Of a DNA stretch of 64,000 bases, positions 41,055-48,781 are shown one piece after another. The notes below the pieces were generated by a model that worked only from the letters and a program-made list of their open reading frames with translations, did no database searches and was not told where the DNA came from. The DNA comes from Patescibacterium sp964487795 (GTDB taxonomy: Bacteria; Patescibacteriota; Patescibacteriia; Patescibacteriales; Patescibacteriaceae). The position numbers were made by a program, and so were the translations under genes. Numbering within the stretch: position 1 is the first letter of the stretch; each line of letters opens with the position of its first letter. The stretch is taken from contig CAZASI010000003.1 in assembly GCA_964487795.1 (NCBI GenBank), forward strand, positions 30,004 through 94,003, in the 5' to 3' direction.

Positions 41055-41923
41055 TCTTCATCATCATCTTCCTCATCAAACACGAGACGACCATCCGGAT
41101 TGATGGAAATCGACTCATCATGATCATCTTCACAGTCATCAAGCTCAATCCTATAATTTAAGGACTCGTCAAGATCGCATTCAATACTAGCGACCTCCAA
41201 AAGCTGTTCACTGACTGCAACATACGCACTAAGGGCAGTTAAAAGATCAATACGTTCAATTGTTCCGGCAACATAAGTTTCAACTGCCATATCAATCGCA
41301 TCATAACAATCTTCCCGCACATCAATCTTATCAAGAAACAAATCTTCAATGGATGTCCAGAGTGGATTTGAAACTTGCTCAGCATCGGGATAAGCCGATT
41401 TGATTAAAGAGATAACATATTCATCAGACAAAGGCACTTTCAATCGCGCACTCATTGCCAGATATACTGTGTATTCTCTCTTGTTGATCTCGCTTACGAC
41501 AGGCAGTGAAAGGTATATATTCTTTCTGGCATTATCAAAGGATTGCCAGTCAGATGGAATATATACGATATACTCCTTACCTTTACCCCAGACACACTCG
41601 CCAACTCTCAGCTTTCCAATCACATCATCTGAGACAACAACATACTTCAGATACTTCTTGAAGTATGGCCTATCAAACAAGTGCTCAGTGCTGGGATCAA
41701 TTTCATATCGTGTCAGCATGGTAATAAATCTCTTTCGTACGAGATCATGCAGATAATAGGTTGAAATAACGGTAGAAAAAAATACCCAAAGATATCCGAT
41801 GACCGGCAACTTGATATCTGCGAGAAGCAGCGCCGTTATCGCGGCAACTGATAAAGTCAGCGAATAACGAATCAAACCCGTTCGTATGACCCATAGAAAG
41901 TAAGTACGGAGCATGTGACTCAT
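41051..41923 (-). CDS. Unknown membrane protein with acidic tail
   Basis: 290 residues, strong ribosome site (AAGGAGG, 6 bases to ATG). Two N-terminal hydrophobic segments (about 20-36 and 41-60; ITALLLADIKLPVIGYLWVFFSTVISTYYL) precede a cytoplasmic or outer domain of about 220 residues. That domain includes a beta-rich part (GKLRVGECVWGKGKEYIVYIPSDW) and helices (VSEQLLEVASIECDLDESLNY). It ends in an Asp/Glu run (FDEEDDDED). I do not recognise the family. It is monocistronic, convergent with tsaD. Confidence 0.65.
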   Translation of the reverse strand: MSHMLRTYFLWVIRTGLIRYSLTLSVAAITALLLADIKLPVIGYLWVFFSTVISTYYLHDLVRKRFITMLTRYEIDPSTEHLFDRPYFKKYLKYVVVSDDVIGKLRVGECVWGKGKEYIVYIPSDWQSFDNARKNIYLSLPVVSEINKREYTVYLAMSARLKVPLSDEYVISLIKSAYPDAEQVSNPLWTSIEDLFLDKIDVREDCYDAIDMAVETYVAGTIERIDLLTALSAYVAVSEQLLEVASIECDLDESLNYRIELDDCEDDHDESISINPDGRLVFDEEDDDED

Positions 41924-41997
41924 ATATATCCTCCTTGTAATGAGCTAATTTATCTTGAAAGTACCAAATTAAGCAGAGCTTTGTCAAATCCGAGATA

Positions 41998-42026
41998 GTG
42001 ACAAATCGTCCGATATTTTATACACT
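41998..42026 (+). promoter_or_regulatory. trpS promoter
   Basis: -35 GTGACA (41998-42003), 17-base spacer, -10 TACACT (42021-42026). The ATG is 8 bases further, so the leader is at most a few bases. Confidence 0.45.
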
Positions 42027-42034
42027 ATGGACAT

Positions 42035-43018
42035 ATGAAAACACTCTTCTCGGGCATACAGCCCTCATCAGGCAATCTACATATCGGTAACTATATCGGC
42101 GCCATTTCTCAATGGCTTGATTTGCAAAAACAATATAGTTGTTTATTCTGCGTCGTTGATTATCACGCTATTACCGTTAAACAAGACCCGAAAGAATTAC
42201 GTAAAAATATTATTGATATTGCGCGCATTTATTTAGCTTCCGGCATTGATCCGAAAAAAGCGATTATTTTTCAGCAGTCAGATATTACAGAACACACTGA
42301 ACTCGGCTGGATTTTAAATACGATTGTTAAGGTTTCCGAGCTAGAAAAAATGACACAGTATAAAGATAAAGCTGGAGATCAGAAAAAGGAAGGACCGGGC
42401 GCCGGCCTCCTGACCTATCCGGCGTTGATGGCGGCTGATATTTTACTTTATCAAACGCAAGTTGTTCCAGTCGGCGATGATCAAATGCAACACATTGAAT
42501 TAACTCGAACTCTTGGACGACGCTTTAACACTCAATTTGGTGATACATTCTATATTCCTCAGGGTCTTATCAGAAAAGAAGGCGCAAGAATTATGGCTCT
42601 CGATGATCCAACGAAAAAAATGAGTAAGAGTAGTCTGAGTCCGAATTCCTACATCGCTTTACTTGATGATCCAATGGTCGCTCATAAAAAAATCAAACGC
42701 GCGGTAACTGATTCCGGAAAAGAAGTTAAATATGATATGGAAAAGAAACCAGCTATTTCAAACTTACTCGCGATTTACTCAGCATTAGGAAGCAAATCAG
42801 TTCGCGAACTTGAGATAATGTATGAGAATAAATCATACGGCGAATTTAAAGAAGACCTCGCTAACGTTGTTGCCAACTTCTTAACTGAATTTCAAGCTCG
42901 TTATAAAAAATATTCAGATAAAGAAGTGAGAAAGATTTTAGATAAAGGAGCGAAGCAAGCTAAAGGTATTGCCGAGAAAACAATGAAACTTGTTAAAAAG
43001 AATTTAGGAATTAATTGA
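42035..43018 (+). CDS. trpS: Tryptophanyl-tRNA synthetase
   Basis: 327-residue class I synthetase. The HIGH-type motif is SSGNLHIGNY (11-20) and KMSKS (about 197-201, in DPTKKMSKSS) is the second signature. QMQHIELTR and DDPMVAHKKIKRAVTDSG are typical of bacterial TrpS. It charges tRNA-Trp. Its TGA stop is followed within 10 bases by the glutamate dehydrogenase ATG, so both are on one transcript. Confidence 0.95.
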   Translation: MKTLFSGIQPSSGNLHIGNYIGAISQWLDLQKQYSCLFCVVDYHAITVKQDPKELRKNIIDIARIYLASGIDPKKAIIFQQSDITEHTELGWILNTIVKVSELEKMTQYKDKAGDQKKEGPGAGLLTYPALMAADILLYQTQVVPVGDDQMQHIELTRTLGRRFNTQFGDTFYIPQGLIRKEGARIMALDDPTKKMSKSSLSPNSYIALLDDPMVAHKKIKRAVTDSGKEVKYDMEKKPAISNLLAIYSALGSKSVRELEIMYENKSYGEFKEDLANVVANFLTEFQARYKKYSDKEVRKILDKGAKQAKGIAEKTMKLVKKNLGIN

Positions 43019-43026
43019 TATACCAT

Positions 43027-44271
43027 ATGATGCAAGACAACTTGAAACAGTTAGAATCGGCTTATGAAATCATAAAAAATCATAAGCTTATTTCGTTAGA
43101 CGAGAAAAAAAATATTATTGAAATTCTTCGCCATCCAAAGCGCTTAGTACGCGTTAGCTTACCGGTCGCGATGGATTCAGGAGAAATTAAAGTATATGAG
43201 GGCTACCGCGTTCAATACAATGACGCACGCGGTCCGTTTAAAGGCGGACTTCGATACCACCCAGAAGTTGATGAAGATGAAGTTACTTCACTCGCCTTTT
43301 GGATGGCAATTAAATGCGCTGTCGCTGATATTCCGATGGGCGGAGGCAAAGGCGGAATTATTGTAAACCCAAAAGAATTATCAATTGGAGAACTTGAACG
43401 TTTAACTCGCGCTCTGGCTCGCGCCTTAGCTCCTGTTGTTGGCCCGGAAGTTGATGTTCCGGCGCCGGACGTTTATACAACTCCGCAAATGATGAGTTGG
43501 TTTAAAGATGAATATTCTCGCATTGTTGGAAAAGATAGTCCGGCAGTTATTACCGGCAAACCAATGGATGACGGCGGATCAAAGGGTCGCGATAAGGCGA
43601 CCGGACTCGGTGCAGTATATTCACTCGAAGCGTATTTAGAAAAAACTGGTCAATCAGATAAAGAAATTTCCGTTGCTGTACAAGGCTTCGGGAATGCCGG
43701 ATTGCACTTTGCTGAACTATCTCATAAGAACTGGAAAATTGTCGCTACCTCAGATTCCAAAGGCGCGATTTATAATCCGGATGGATTAAATATCCCAGAT
43801 TTAATAAAACATAAAGAAGAAACAAAGTCAGTGATCGATTTCGCAGGAGCAAAAAATATAAGTAACGAAGAATTACTTGCTTTAGAGGTTGATGTCTTAG
43901 TTCCGGCAGCACTAAATAGCGTTATCACGGAAAAAAATTGGGAAAACATCAAAGCTAAAACTATTGTTGAAATTGCTAACGGTCCGATTAGTTTGCCGGA
44001 AAGTGAGAAGTTATTCAAAAAGGGCATTACGATTATTCCGGATGTCTTGGCGAACGCCGGAGGCGTTGTTGTTTCTTATTTTGAATGGAAACAAAATATG
44101 CATAACGAAAATTGGGAACTGGACGAAGTAAACTCAAAATTAAAAGAAAAAATTGTTTCAGCTTTTTCTTCAATCTGGGAAACTAAAGAAAAATATTCTC
44201 TTGATTTAAGAACTGCGGCGTATGTTTTAGCTGTTGCAAGAATTCTAGAGGCTGAAGCGAAGAGAAACTAA
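43027..44271 (+). CDS. gdhA: Glutamate dehydrogenase
   Basis: About 414 residues. A TTG at 43015 overlaps the trpS stop, but the ATG at 43027 is the better start. The substrate-binding DIPMGGGKGGI carries the catalytic Lys near residue 108, followed by VPAPDVYTTPQMMSWF and a C-terminal Rossmann domain (VQGFGNAGLHFAEL). It interconverts glutamate and 2-oxoglutarate with NAD(P)H. The enzyme is of the common hexameric class II type (about 415-420 residues), and links amino acid uptake to carbon metabolism. Confidence 0.94.
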   Translation: MMQDNLKQLESAYEIIKNHKLISLDEKKNIIEILRHPKRLVRVSLPVAMDSGEIKVYEGYRVQYNDARGPFKGGLRYHPEVDEDEVTSLAFWMAIKCAVADIPMGGGKGGIIVNPKELSIGELERLTRALARALAPVVGPEVDVPAPDVYTTPQMMSWFKDEYSRIVGKDSPAVITGKPMDDGGSKGRDKATGLGAVYSLEAYLEKTGQSDKEISVAVQGFGNAGLHFAELSHKNWKIVATSDSKGAIYNPDGLNIPDLIKHKEETKSVIDFAGAKNISNEELLALEVDVLVPAALNSVITEKNWENIKAKTIVEIANGPISLPESEKLFKKGITIIPDVLANAGGVVVSYFEWKQNMHNENWELDEVNSKLKEKIVSAFSSIWETKEKYSLDLRTAAYVLAVARILEAEAKRN

Positions 44272-44272
44272 T

Positions 44273-44569
44273 ATGGATATTCAAGAATTAGCTGACAAAG
44301 CGAAAAATAGGCCGCGTGAAGAGTTTAAAAGAGAACTTTCTAAACTTGCGCGCACCGATACGAAGTACCGTAACCTTGATGCAAAAAATCAAGAATTTGT
44401 TATGGATATTGTCTATAAGCATATCGATAATATTCGCGATGGCGATGGTATTTCCGGATATCTCCTGCAACAAGAAACTCAGAGAATATATTCCAATCGA
44501 GAGAAGCTCGGAATCTCTTTAGAGGATTATGAAGATATAAAAGAAATTCTAAACCTATTTAAAAAATAA
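44273..44569 (+). CDS. Small helical protein of unknown function
   Basis: 98 residues, soluble, mainly helical and charged (FKRELSKLARTDTKYRNLDAKNQEFVMDIVYKHIDNIRDGDGISGYLLQQETQRIYSNREKLGISLEDYEDIKEILNLFKK). No family recognised. It begins 1 base after the gdhA stop and ends before a terminator, so it is the last gene of trpS-gdhA. A role tied to either enzyme cannot be shown. Confidence 0.65.
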   Translation: MDIQELADKAKNRPREEFKRELSKLARTDTKYRNLDAKNQEFVMDIVYKHIDNIRDGDGISGYLLQQETQRIYSNREKLGISLEDYEDIKEILNLFKK

Positions 44570-44573
44570 ATTC

Positions 44574-44602
44574 AAAAGCTGCCTTTGTTGGGCAGCTTTT
44601 TG
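44574..44602. terminator. Terminator between the trpS-gdhA operon and pgsA-like gene
   Basis: AAAAGCTGCC and GGCAGCTTTT arms with a 7-base loop and T tract; active in both directions by symmetry. Confidence 0.85.
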
Positions 44603-44615
44603 ATTTAAGTTTTTA

Positions 44616-45215
44616 TTATTTTTTAGTTTTATAAATGGACCTATACATAAAAATTCGGACCAGGGATAGAGTGTAGAGCATAAAATATATATGCTCTTCA
44701 TTATTCTGCAGCCATTCTACTGACTGGAGTACTGAGGAAAATATCCAAAGATTATATCCGGAATGGAAAATAATCATTTGAAGATACATGATCCAAGAAA
44801 CATCTACCCTGATAAGTATAAATACCAAAACAGTAGCCATTTGCAAAAAAGCAATTTCTTTACTGCCATTGGCAATTAAATGTCCTGTTCCGCCGCGCGC
44901 CCGTGCTGAGTAATATGCACCGATAAGTTCCAATATCGTCACAACCAAAGCAACGTCCTGATTAATATGATAGAGAATCACAACTACCAATAATTTATCA
45001 GCAATCGGATCCATAATCGCACCAATAGCGGATTTCCAACTGTAGCGACGAGCAAGCCAACCGTCATAATAATCCGATAGCATGCCGATAGCACAGAGCA
45101 CAAACATGAGTGCCCATAAACCGCCGCAGTAAAAGAAAATATAACCTATAATGAGAAACCGTATGAGGGTTAGACCATTAGAGGGCGTCAAATAAATACT
45201 TTTGTGATCTTTCAT
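44616..45215 (-). CDS. CDP-alcohol phosphatidyltransferase (PgsA-like)
   Basis: 199 residues with about five membrane helices. The catalytic CDP-OH motif is visible from D-Y-Y-D-G-W-L-A-R-R through G-A-I-M-D-P-I-A-D, matching DGxxARx8Gx3Dx3D. Such enzymes move a phosphatidyl group from CDP-diacylglycerol to glycerol-3-phosphate or another alcohol. The lipid-acceptor identity is not visible. It has its own consensus promoter that overlaps the end of manB. Start ATG follows AAGGA closely. Confidence 0.88.
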   Translation of the reverse strand: MKDHKSIYLTPSNGLTLIRFLIIGYIFFYCGGLWALMFVLCAIGMLSDYYDGWLARRYSWKSAIGAIMDPIADKLLVVVILYHINQDVALVVTILELIGAYYSARARGGTGHLIANGSKEIAFLQMATVLVFILIRVDVSWIMYLQMIIFHSGYNLWIFSSVLQSVEWLQNNEEHIYFMLYTLSLVRIFMYRSIYKTKK

Positions 45216-45253
45216 GGTCCTTGATTAAATTTTCAAATAACAACTATTTTTCC

Positions 45254-45282
45254 ACCTTAACGTCTTTCAATTCTCTTGTCAA
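45254..45282 (-). promoter_or_regulatory. Promoter of the CDP-alcohol phosphatidyltransferase gene
   Basis: -35 TTGACA (45282-45277), 17-base spacer, -10 TAAGGT (45259-45254) on the minus strand. The -35 overlaps the manB stop codon. Confidence 0.6.
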
Positions 45283-46646
45283 TTAGTAAGCAGTTCGATT
45301 ATTTCATCTCTTTTTGCTTCCATAACTTCTCTATTTTTTGCCTCAAGATTTAAACGAAGTAAGGGTTCAGTATTTGAAGCACGAACATTAAACCAAAAAT
45401 CTGGATATTCAACTGACAAACCATCTAATTCATTTATTTTCCCATCACTATATTTCTCTTTTATTAAAGCAATCTTTTCTTGCGAATCATCTACTCTAAA
45501 ACTTGTTTCTTCGCTGGAAACATATTTTTTAAATGGAGTTAGATATTCTGAGAACGTCATGCCCGACTGCGACAATTCAACCAGTATTTTTAAAGCGACA
45601 ATTCCCGGTACTTCGTAACAACCTTCACGATCAATATTAAGCATAAAATGTCCGGATGATTCTCCGGCAAAATACGCGCCGGCGTCGATGACCGCTTCCT
45701 TGATTAATGAATGTCCAACTCGTGTCACGAGCGGTGTACCTCCATTGGCAATAATCGTATCGTAGGTAATGCGACCCGGACGTGCATCATACGCAATAGT
45801 TGCTCCAGGTTTTTCTTGCAAAAATATTTTGCATAAAATTGCTCGCATAATGCCCGGCTCAACCGGTCTACCTTCATTATCTACAAAAAATATACGATCA
45901 GAGTCTCCGTCAGTTGCTATGCCAAGATCGGCCTGTATCTCAATAACTCTTTCGCACAACTTTTTAATATTTTCTTTTTTAAACGGATCGGCTTCATGCG
46001 CCGGAAAAGTGCCGTCTAATTCCCAATTCATCTTTTCCAAACTAATCTGCGGCAAGGTATTAAACAATGTTTCAAAATATAAGGCGCCCATTGAATTAGC
46101 AGTATCAAAAACTATTTTCAAAGATTTAATTTTAGCTATATCTACAAAGTCACGATCAAACTCAACTTGATCAGAAATTACATCTTCTTTTTGTGTCACT
46201 GTGCCCTGAGTGTGATGAGGCGCTACTCCTTCTCCAATAATCAATTTCTTTAAATCTTGGATACCTGAACTTTCCGCAATCGGTGATGCCATCTGCCGCA
46301 CCATTTTAAAGCCGTTCCATTCTTTTGGATTATGTGAAGCACTAATCATAATGCCACCATCGTATTTATAATGTGCCACGCCAAAATAAAGCGTTGGTGT
46401 AGCGACCAAGCCAATATCAATAACATCGGCTCCGCCATCAACCAAGCCTTTAATTAATTGTTCGTGCAATGCTGGACTTGAAAGACGCATATCGCGTCCA
46501 ACAACGACACTGAACTTATCCTTCCCCATCTCTTCGCGTCGTAATTGACAATACGCGAGCCCTAGCTTATACGCAAAAGTGTCGTCGAAATCTTTATTAT
46601 AGATTCCGCGAATGTCGTAGGCTTTAAAAATTGATGGATTAAGCAT
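45279..46646 (-). CDS. manB: Phosphomannomutase/phosphoglucomutase
   Basis: A 455-residue alpha-D-phosphohexomutase. The four family landmarks are present: the catalytic Ser in ISASHNPKEWNGFKM, the metal-binding loop ATDGDSDRIFF, the sugar-binding GESSGHFML, and the phosphate-binding RASNTEPLLRL. It converts mannose-6-P or glucose-6-P to the 1-phosphate and would supply glucose-1-phosphate to RmlA or mannose-1-phosphate for other sugars. Which sugar is used is not visible. A -10-like TGG-TAGTTT lies 7 bases before the ATG. Confidence 0.94.
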   Translation of the reverse strand: MLNPSIFKAYDIRGIYNKDFDDTFAYKLGLAYCQLRREEMGKDKFSVVVGRDMRLSSPALHEQLIKGLVDGGADVIDIGLVATPTLYFGVAHYKYDGGIMISASHNPKEWNGFKMVRQMASPIAESSGIQDLKKLIIGEGVAPHHTQGTVTQKEDVISDQVEFDRDFVDIAKIKSLKIVFDTANSMGALYFETLFNTLPQISLEKMNWELDGTFPAHEADPFKKENIKKLCERVIEIQADLGIATDGDSDRIFFVDNEGRPVEPGIMRAILCKIFLQEKPGATIAYDARPGRITYDTIIANGGTPLVTRVGHSLIKEAVIDAGAYFAGESSGHFMLNIDREGCYEVPGIVALKILVELSQSGMTFSEYLTPFKKYVSSEETSFRVDDSQEKIALIKEKYSDGKINELDGLSVEYPDFWFNVRASNTEPLLRLNLEAKNREVMEAKRDEIIELLTN

Positions 46647-46686
46647 ATATATTAAACTACCATTTCATTACACTGAAAAGCAAGTA

Positions 46687-46716
46687 AAACAAAAGCCCCA
46701 CCTTTCAATGGGGCTT
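46687..46716 (-). terminator. Terminator after the sigma-region-4 gene
   Basis: AAGCCCCA (46693-46700) pairs with TGGGGCTT (46709-46716), an 8-base loop; the minus-strand T-rich tail lies at 46692-46687. Confidence 0.8.
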
Positions 46717-46733
46717 ACTTAAAATTATAATTA

Positions 46734-47618
46734 TTATTCTTCGTCAGATAATGAAGGGAGTATTACTGTTCCAAAAATCTCAGAATGCCTCATCCTTCTA
46801 ATAGCCTTTTCTTTTATTTGCCTTACTCTTTCTCTTGTTAATCCCATCTTTTCACCAATTTCTTCAAGCGTCAGTTCCTCCTTATCAAAGCCATAATACA
46901 TTCTTACAATTTTTTGTTCGATTTCACTGAGAGCACTGAGGAAATCTTCAGCTTTTACCGGCCACACTCTTTCAAACTGTTGAATAAATTTGGAGCTCAG
47001 CCAGTGCTTTGGAAAAGACGTTACCAACACATCAATTAAGTCATCAAAAGAAGCACACTCCTTATAGTTATCTTCTTCACTCAAAAAATTATTCAGAAAA
47101 TTTTTAATTTCATCTTTCTCGAAATCCCAACGTCTTTCACTGTGCTTGGTGCCGGAAATATAACACAGAAAATCCCACTTTCTGTCTCCAAATAAAGCTC
47201 GGAAGAATCTGTCTGGCGTACTCTTAGGAACAACCAAAGCAGCGAAGACGAAACATGTTCGTAAGGACCCCCGTAATATTAAGTAAAGGCGGTTTAAGGG
47301 GATTATCAAAAATATTGCTCTTTCTATAGCAAGGATAACTTCATCTGCAGGCAATACTTCAAATAACTCCTTTGACCATTCTTTGTAATTAATTGTTCTT
47401 CGTACCAGAAGCTTTAAAATATTTTGAAAAACTTCTTTCTGTCTTGTTGGTCGCTCCGGAAATACTTTAGTACCGCCCATGCCTTCAATCAGTTGATGCA
47501 CAACTTGTTGACTCCAGCCGATTGCGCGAGCGATAATTTCCTTGCTTAAACCAAGATTAAATAAAAATTTAATTACTAATAATCTATTTTCTTTGCTAAT
47601 TTTATTTATTATTTCCAT
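46734..47618 (-). CDS. Sigma-70 region 4 protein with a second N-terminal helix-turn-helix
   Basis: About 294 residues from the ATG at 47618, chosen because AGGAGG stands 9 bases upstream; an eight-residue longer frame would place that Shine-Dalgarno inside the coding region. The C-terminus (SALSEIEQKIVRMYYG, LTLEEIGEKMGLTRERVRQIKEKAIRRMR) is a clear sigma-70 region 4. The N-terminus (IKFLFNLGLSKEIIARAIGWSQQVVHQLI) is another helix-turn-helix. The middle 160 residues are unrecognised. No region 2 (-10 recognition, core binding) is visible, so it is not a normal sigma factor. It may be a regulator that borrows the region 4 fold. It is monocistronic with a terminator. Confidence 0.8.
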   Translation of the reverse strand: MEIINKISKENRLLVIKFLFNLGLSKEIIARAIGWSQQVVHQLIEGMGGTKVFPERPTRQKEVFQNILKLLVRRTINYKEWSKELFEVLPADEVILAIERAIFLIIPLNRLYLILRGSLRTCFVFAALVVPKSTPDRFFRALFGDRKWDFLCYISGTKHSERRWDFEKDEIKNFLNNFLSEEDNYKECASFDDLIDVLVTSFPKHWLSSKFIQQFERVWPVKAEDFLSALSEIEQKIVRMYYGFDKEELTLEEIGEKMGLTRERVRQIKEKAIRRMRHSEIFGTVILPSLSDEE

Positions 47619-47704
47619 TTTATTCGGCCTCCTACCGAACAAATATATTATTTATTCATTTTTTAATTTGCAATATTTTAAAATATCATAAAATAGGGTT
47701 TCTG

Positions 47705-48295
47705 TCAATGCATCCTCCGTATCTTAGGATTATTGCGAATATAACGTCGAACATTATGTAATTCACGTTCAGTGCGAATAATCCGATCATAATATCGCGG
47801 TTGCCAGGCGAATGGGATATTATGGTGGTTGGCCCAACGGGTTACGGAACCTTTGAAATGGTTAATGATTGTCCACAATGATCCACGTTTTGGTTTGGAA
47901 AAAACATTTCCCTGTAGGCGCATGCCATGGCATGCGCCTACAAATGCCGTATTATGCGCGCCTACGGAACCATGGCATGCGCCTACAAATGCCGAATCAT
48001 GCACGCCTACGGGGTATGTCAATTCGTGTGATTTATTAATCACAATAATCCCATGTATATGATCCGGCATGACAATAAATTCGTCCAATAGAACAAATGG
48101 AAAATGTTTCGGGATTCGTTCCCATAATGTTTTGGCAATTTCCCCAAAATGTGTATATTCCATTTCATGTTCAATAATACTGCCAAAATAATTTTCACGA
48201 GGTTTTACACAAATCGTTACGAAATAAAAACCATTACGACCATAATCGTAATCTGATAAACGAAACGAACCATTGCGATGCAATTTTTTTGACAT
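47705..48295 (-). CDS. REP-associated tyrosine transposase (RAYT) with in-frame REP-like repeats
   Basis: 196 residues of the IS200/IS605-like Y1 (HUH) superfamily. MPDHIHGI carries H79 and H81. PRYYDRIIR (167-175) contains the nucleophile Tyr, and YIRNNP closes the domain, all as in RAYTs that process REP palindromes. A variable loop at 91-131 contains two 15-residue repeats starting at H99 and H114 (HDSAFVGACHGSVGA, HNTAFVGACHGMRLQ), encoded by a 45-base tandem repeat and a 30-base palindrome. It lies 17 bases downstream of tRNA-Val. The active residues look intact. Confidence 0.9.
   Translation of the reverse strand: MSKKLHRNGSFRLSDYDYGRNGFYFVTICVKPRENYFGSIIEHEMEYTHFGEIAKTLWERIPKHFPFVLLDEFIVMPDHIHGIIVINKSHELTYPVGVHDSAFVGACHGSVGAHNTAFVGACHGMRLQGNVFSKPKRGSLWTIINHFKGSVTRWANHHNIPFAWQPRYYDRIIRTERELHNVRRYIRNNPKIRRMH
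47912..48001. repeat. 45-base tandem repeat with a 30-base palindrome in the transposase gene
   Basis: Two 45-base units (about 47912-47956 and 47957-48001) encode the repeated 15-residue segments. A perfect 30-base palindrome at 47913-47942 begins TGTAGGCGCATGCC. Further partial GCGCCTACG and GCACGCCTACGG blocks repeat beside it. The unit is a multiple of three and keeps the frame. Confidence 0.85.
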
Positions 48296-48311
48296 TTCCC
48301 TCCTTGAAATG

Positions 48312-48385
48312 TGGTCGTTGCTGGACTCGGACCAGCGACCTTTCCGATGTGAACGGAACGCTCTAACCAGCTGAGCTAAACGACC
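48312..48385 (-). tRNA. tRNA-Val (anticodon CAC)
   Basis: A 74-base minus-strand cloverleaf. The acceptor is GGTCGTT/AACGACC with discriminator A, the D-stem is GCTC/GAGC, and the anticodon stem is TTCCG/CGGAA with loop TTCACAT. CCA is not encoded; CAT follows. It decodes GUG. Its first ten bases are also the last codons and stop (TAG) of rnhA on the same strand. Confidence 0.95.
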
Positions 48386-48780
48386 GCGTCTAACGCTTCA
48401 TTAACTAATCTGTCTGCTTCTTTATTTTTCTCTCGCGGCACATGTGTATAAGAAATTTTTTTGAATTGAACTGACAAATTATGCACCTTTAAGAACAAAG
48501 GCGCCAAGTCTTGATTTTTTACTTTATATTCTCGCTTTAATTGTTTAACAACCAGCTCACTGTCTAAAAAACATTCAACCGCTTCCGCACCTAAATCTTT
48601 GGCTACTTCTAGTCCAGCGATGATCGCCTGATACTCAGCTTGGTTATTGGTTGTTTCTCCAATCGTTTTAGAAATCTCTTTAATAACTTCTCCGTCTAAA
48701 GATAAAATAACCGCACCAATAGCAGCCGGTCCGGGATTGCCACGCGCTCCTCCATCAGAATAAATAATAAAAGTTTTCAT
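48376..48780 (-). CDS. rnhA: Ribonuclease HI
   Basis: 134 residues of the RNase H fold that cuts RNA in RNA-DNA hybrids. The four catalytic carboxylates are visible: D9 (YSDGG), E49 (NNQAEY), D73 (FLDSELVV) and D123 (KEADRLV); a final alpha helix follows. It lacks the basic protrusion of the E. coli enzyme, as in the small type used by many bacteria. It starts 1 base after recJ. Its stop codon lies inside tRNA-Val. Confidence 0.93.
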   Translation of the reverse strand: MKTFIIYSDGGARGNPGPAAIGAVILSLDGEVIKEISKTIGETTNNQAEYQAIIAGLEVAKDLGAEAVECFLDSELVVKQLKREYKVKNQDLAPLFLKVHNLSVQFKKISYTHVPREKNKEADRLVNEALDAVV

Positions 48781-48781
48781 A

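Noticed and set aside
43015..43029. TTG start for glutamate dehydrogenase overlapping the trpS stop
   Set aside because: The ATG at 43027 gives a normal N-terminus; the four extra residues are not conserved-looking.
47912..48001. Tandem repeats suspected of being a CRISPR array
   Set aside because: Only two 45-base units, no variable spacers, and the frame of a transposase is kept throughout; no cas genes anywhere in the window.
46734..48385. Sigma-like and transposase block suspected as a complete genomic island
   Set aside because: No matching direct repeats at its edges; tRNA-Val end is not duplicated within the block.
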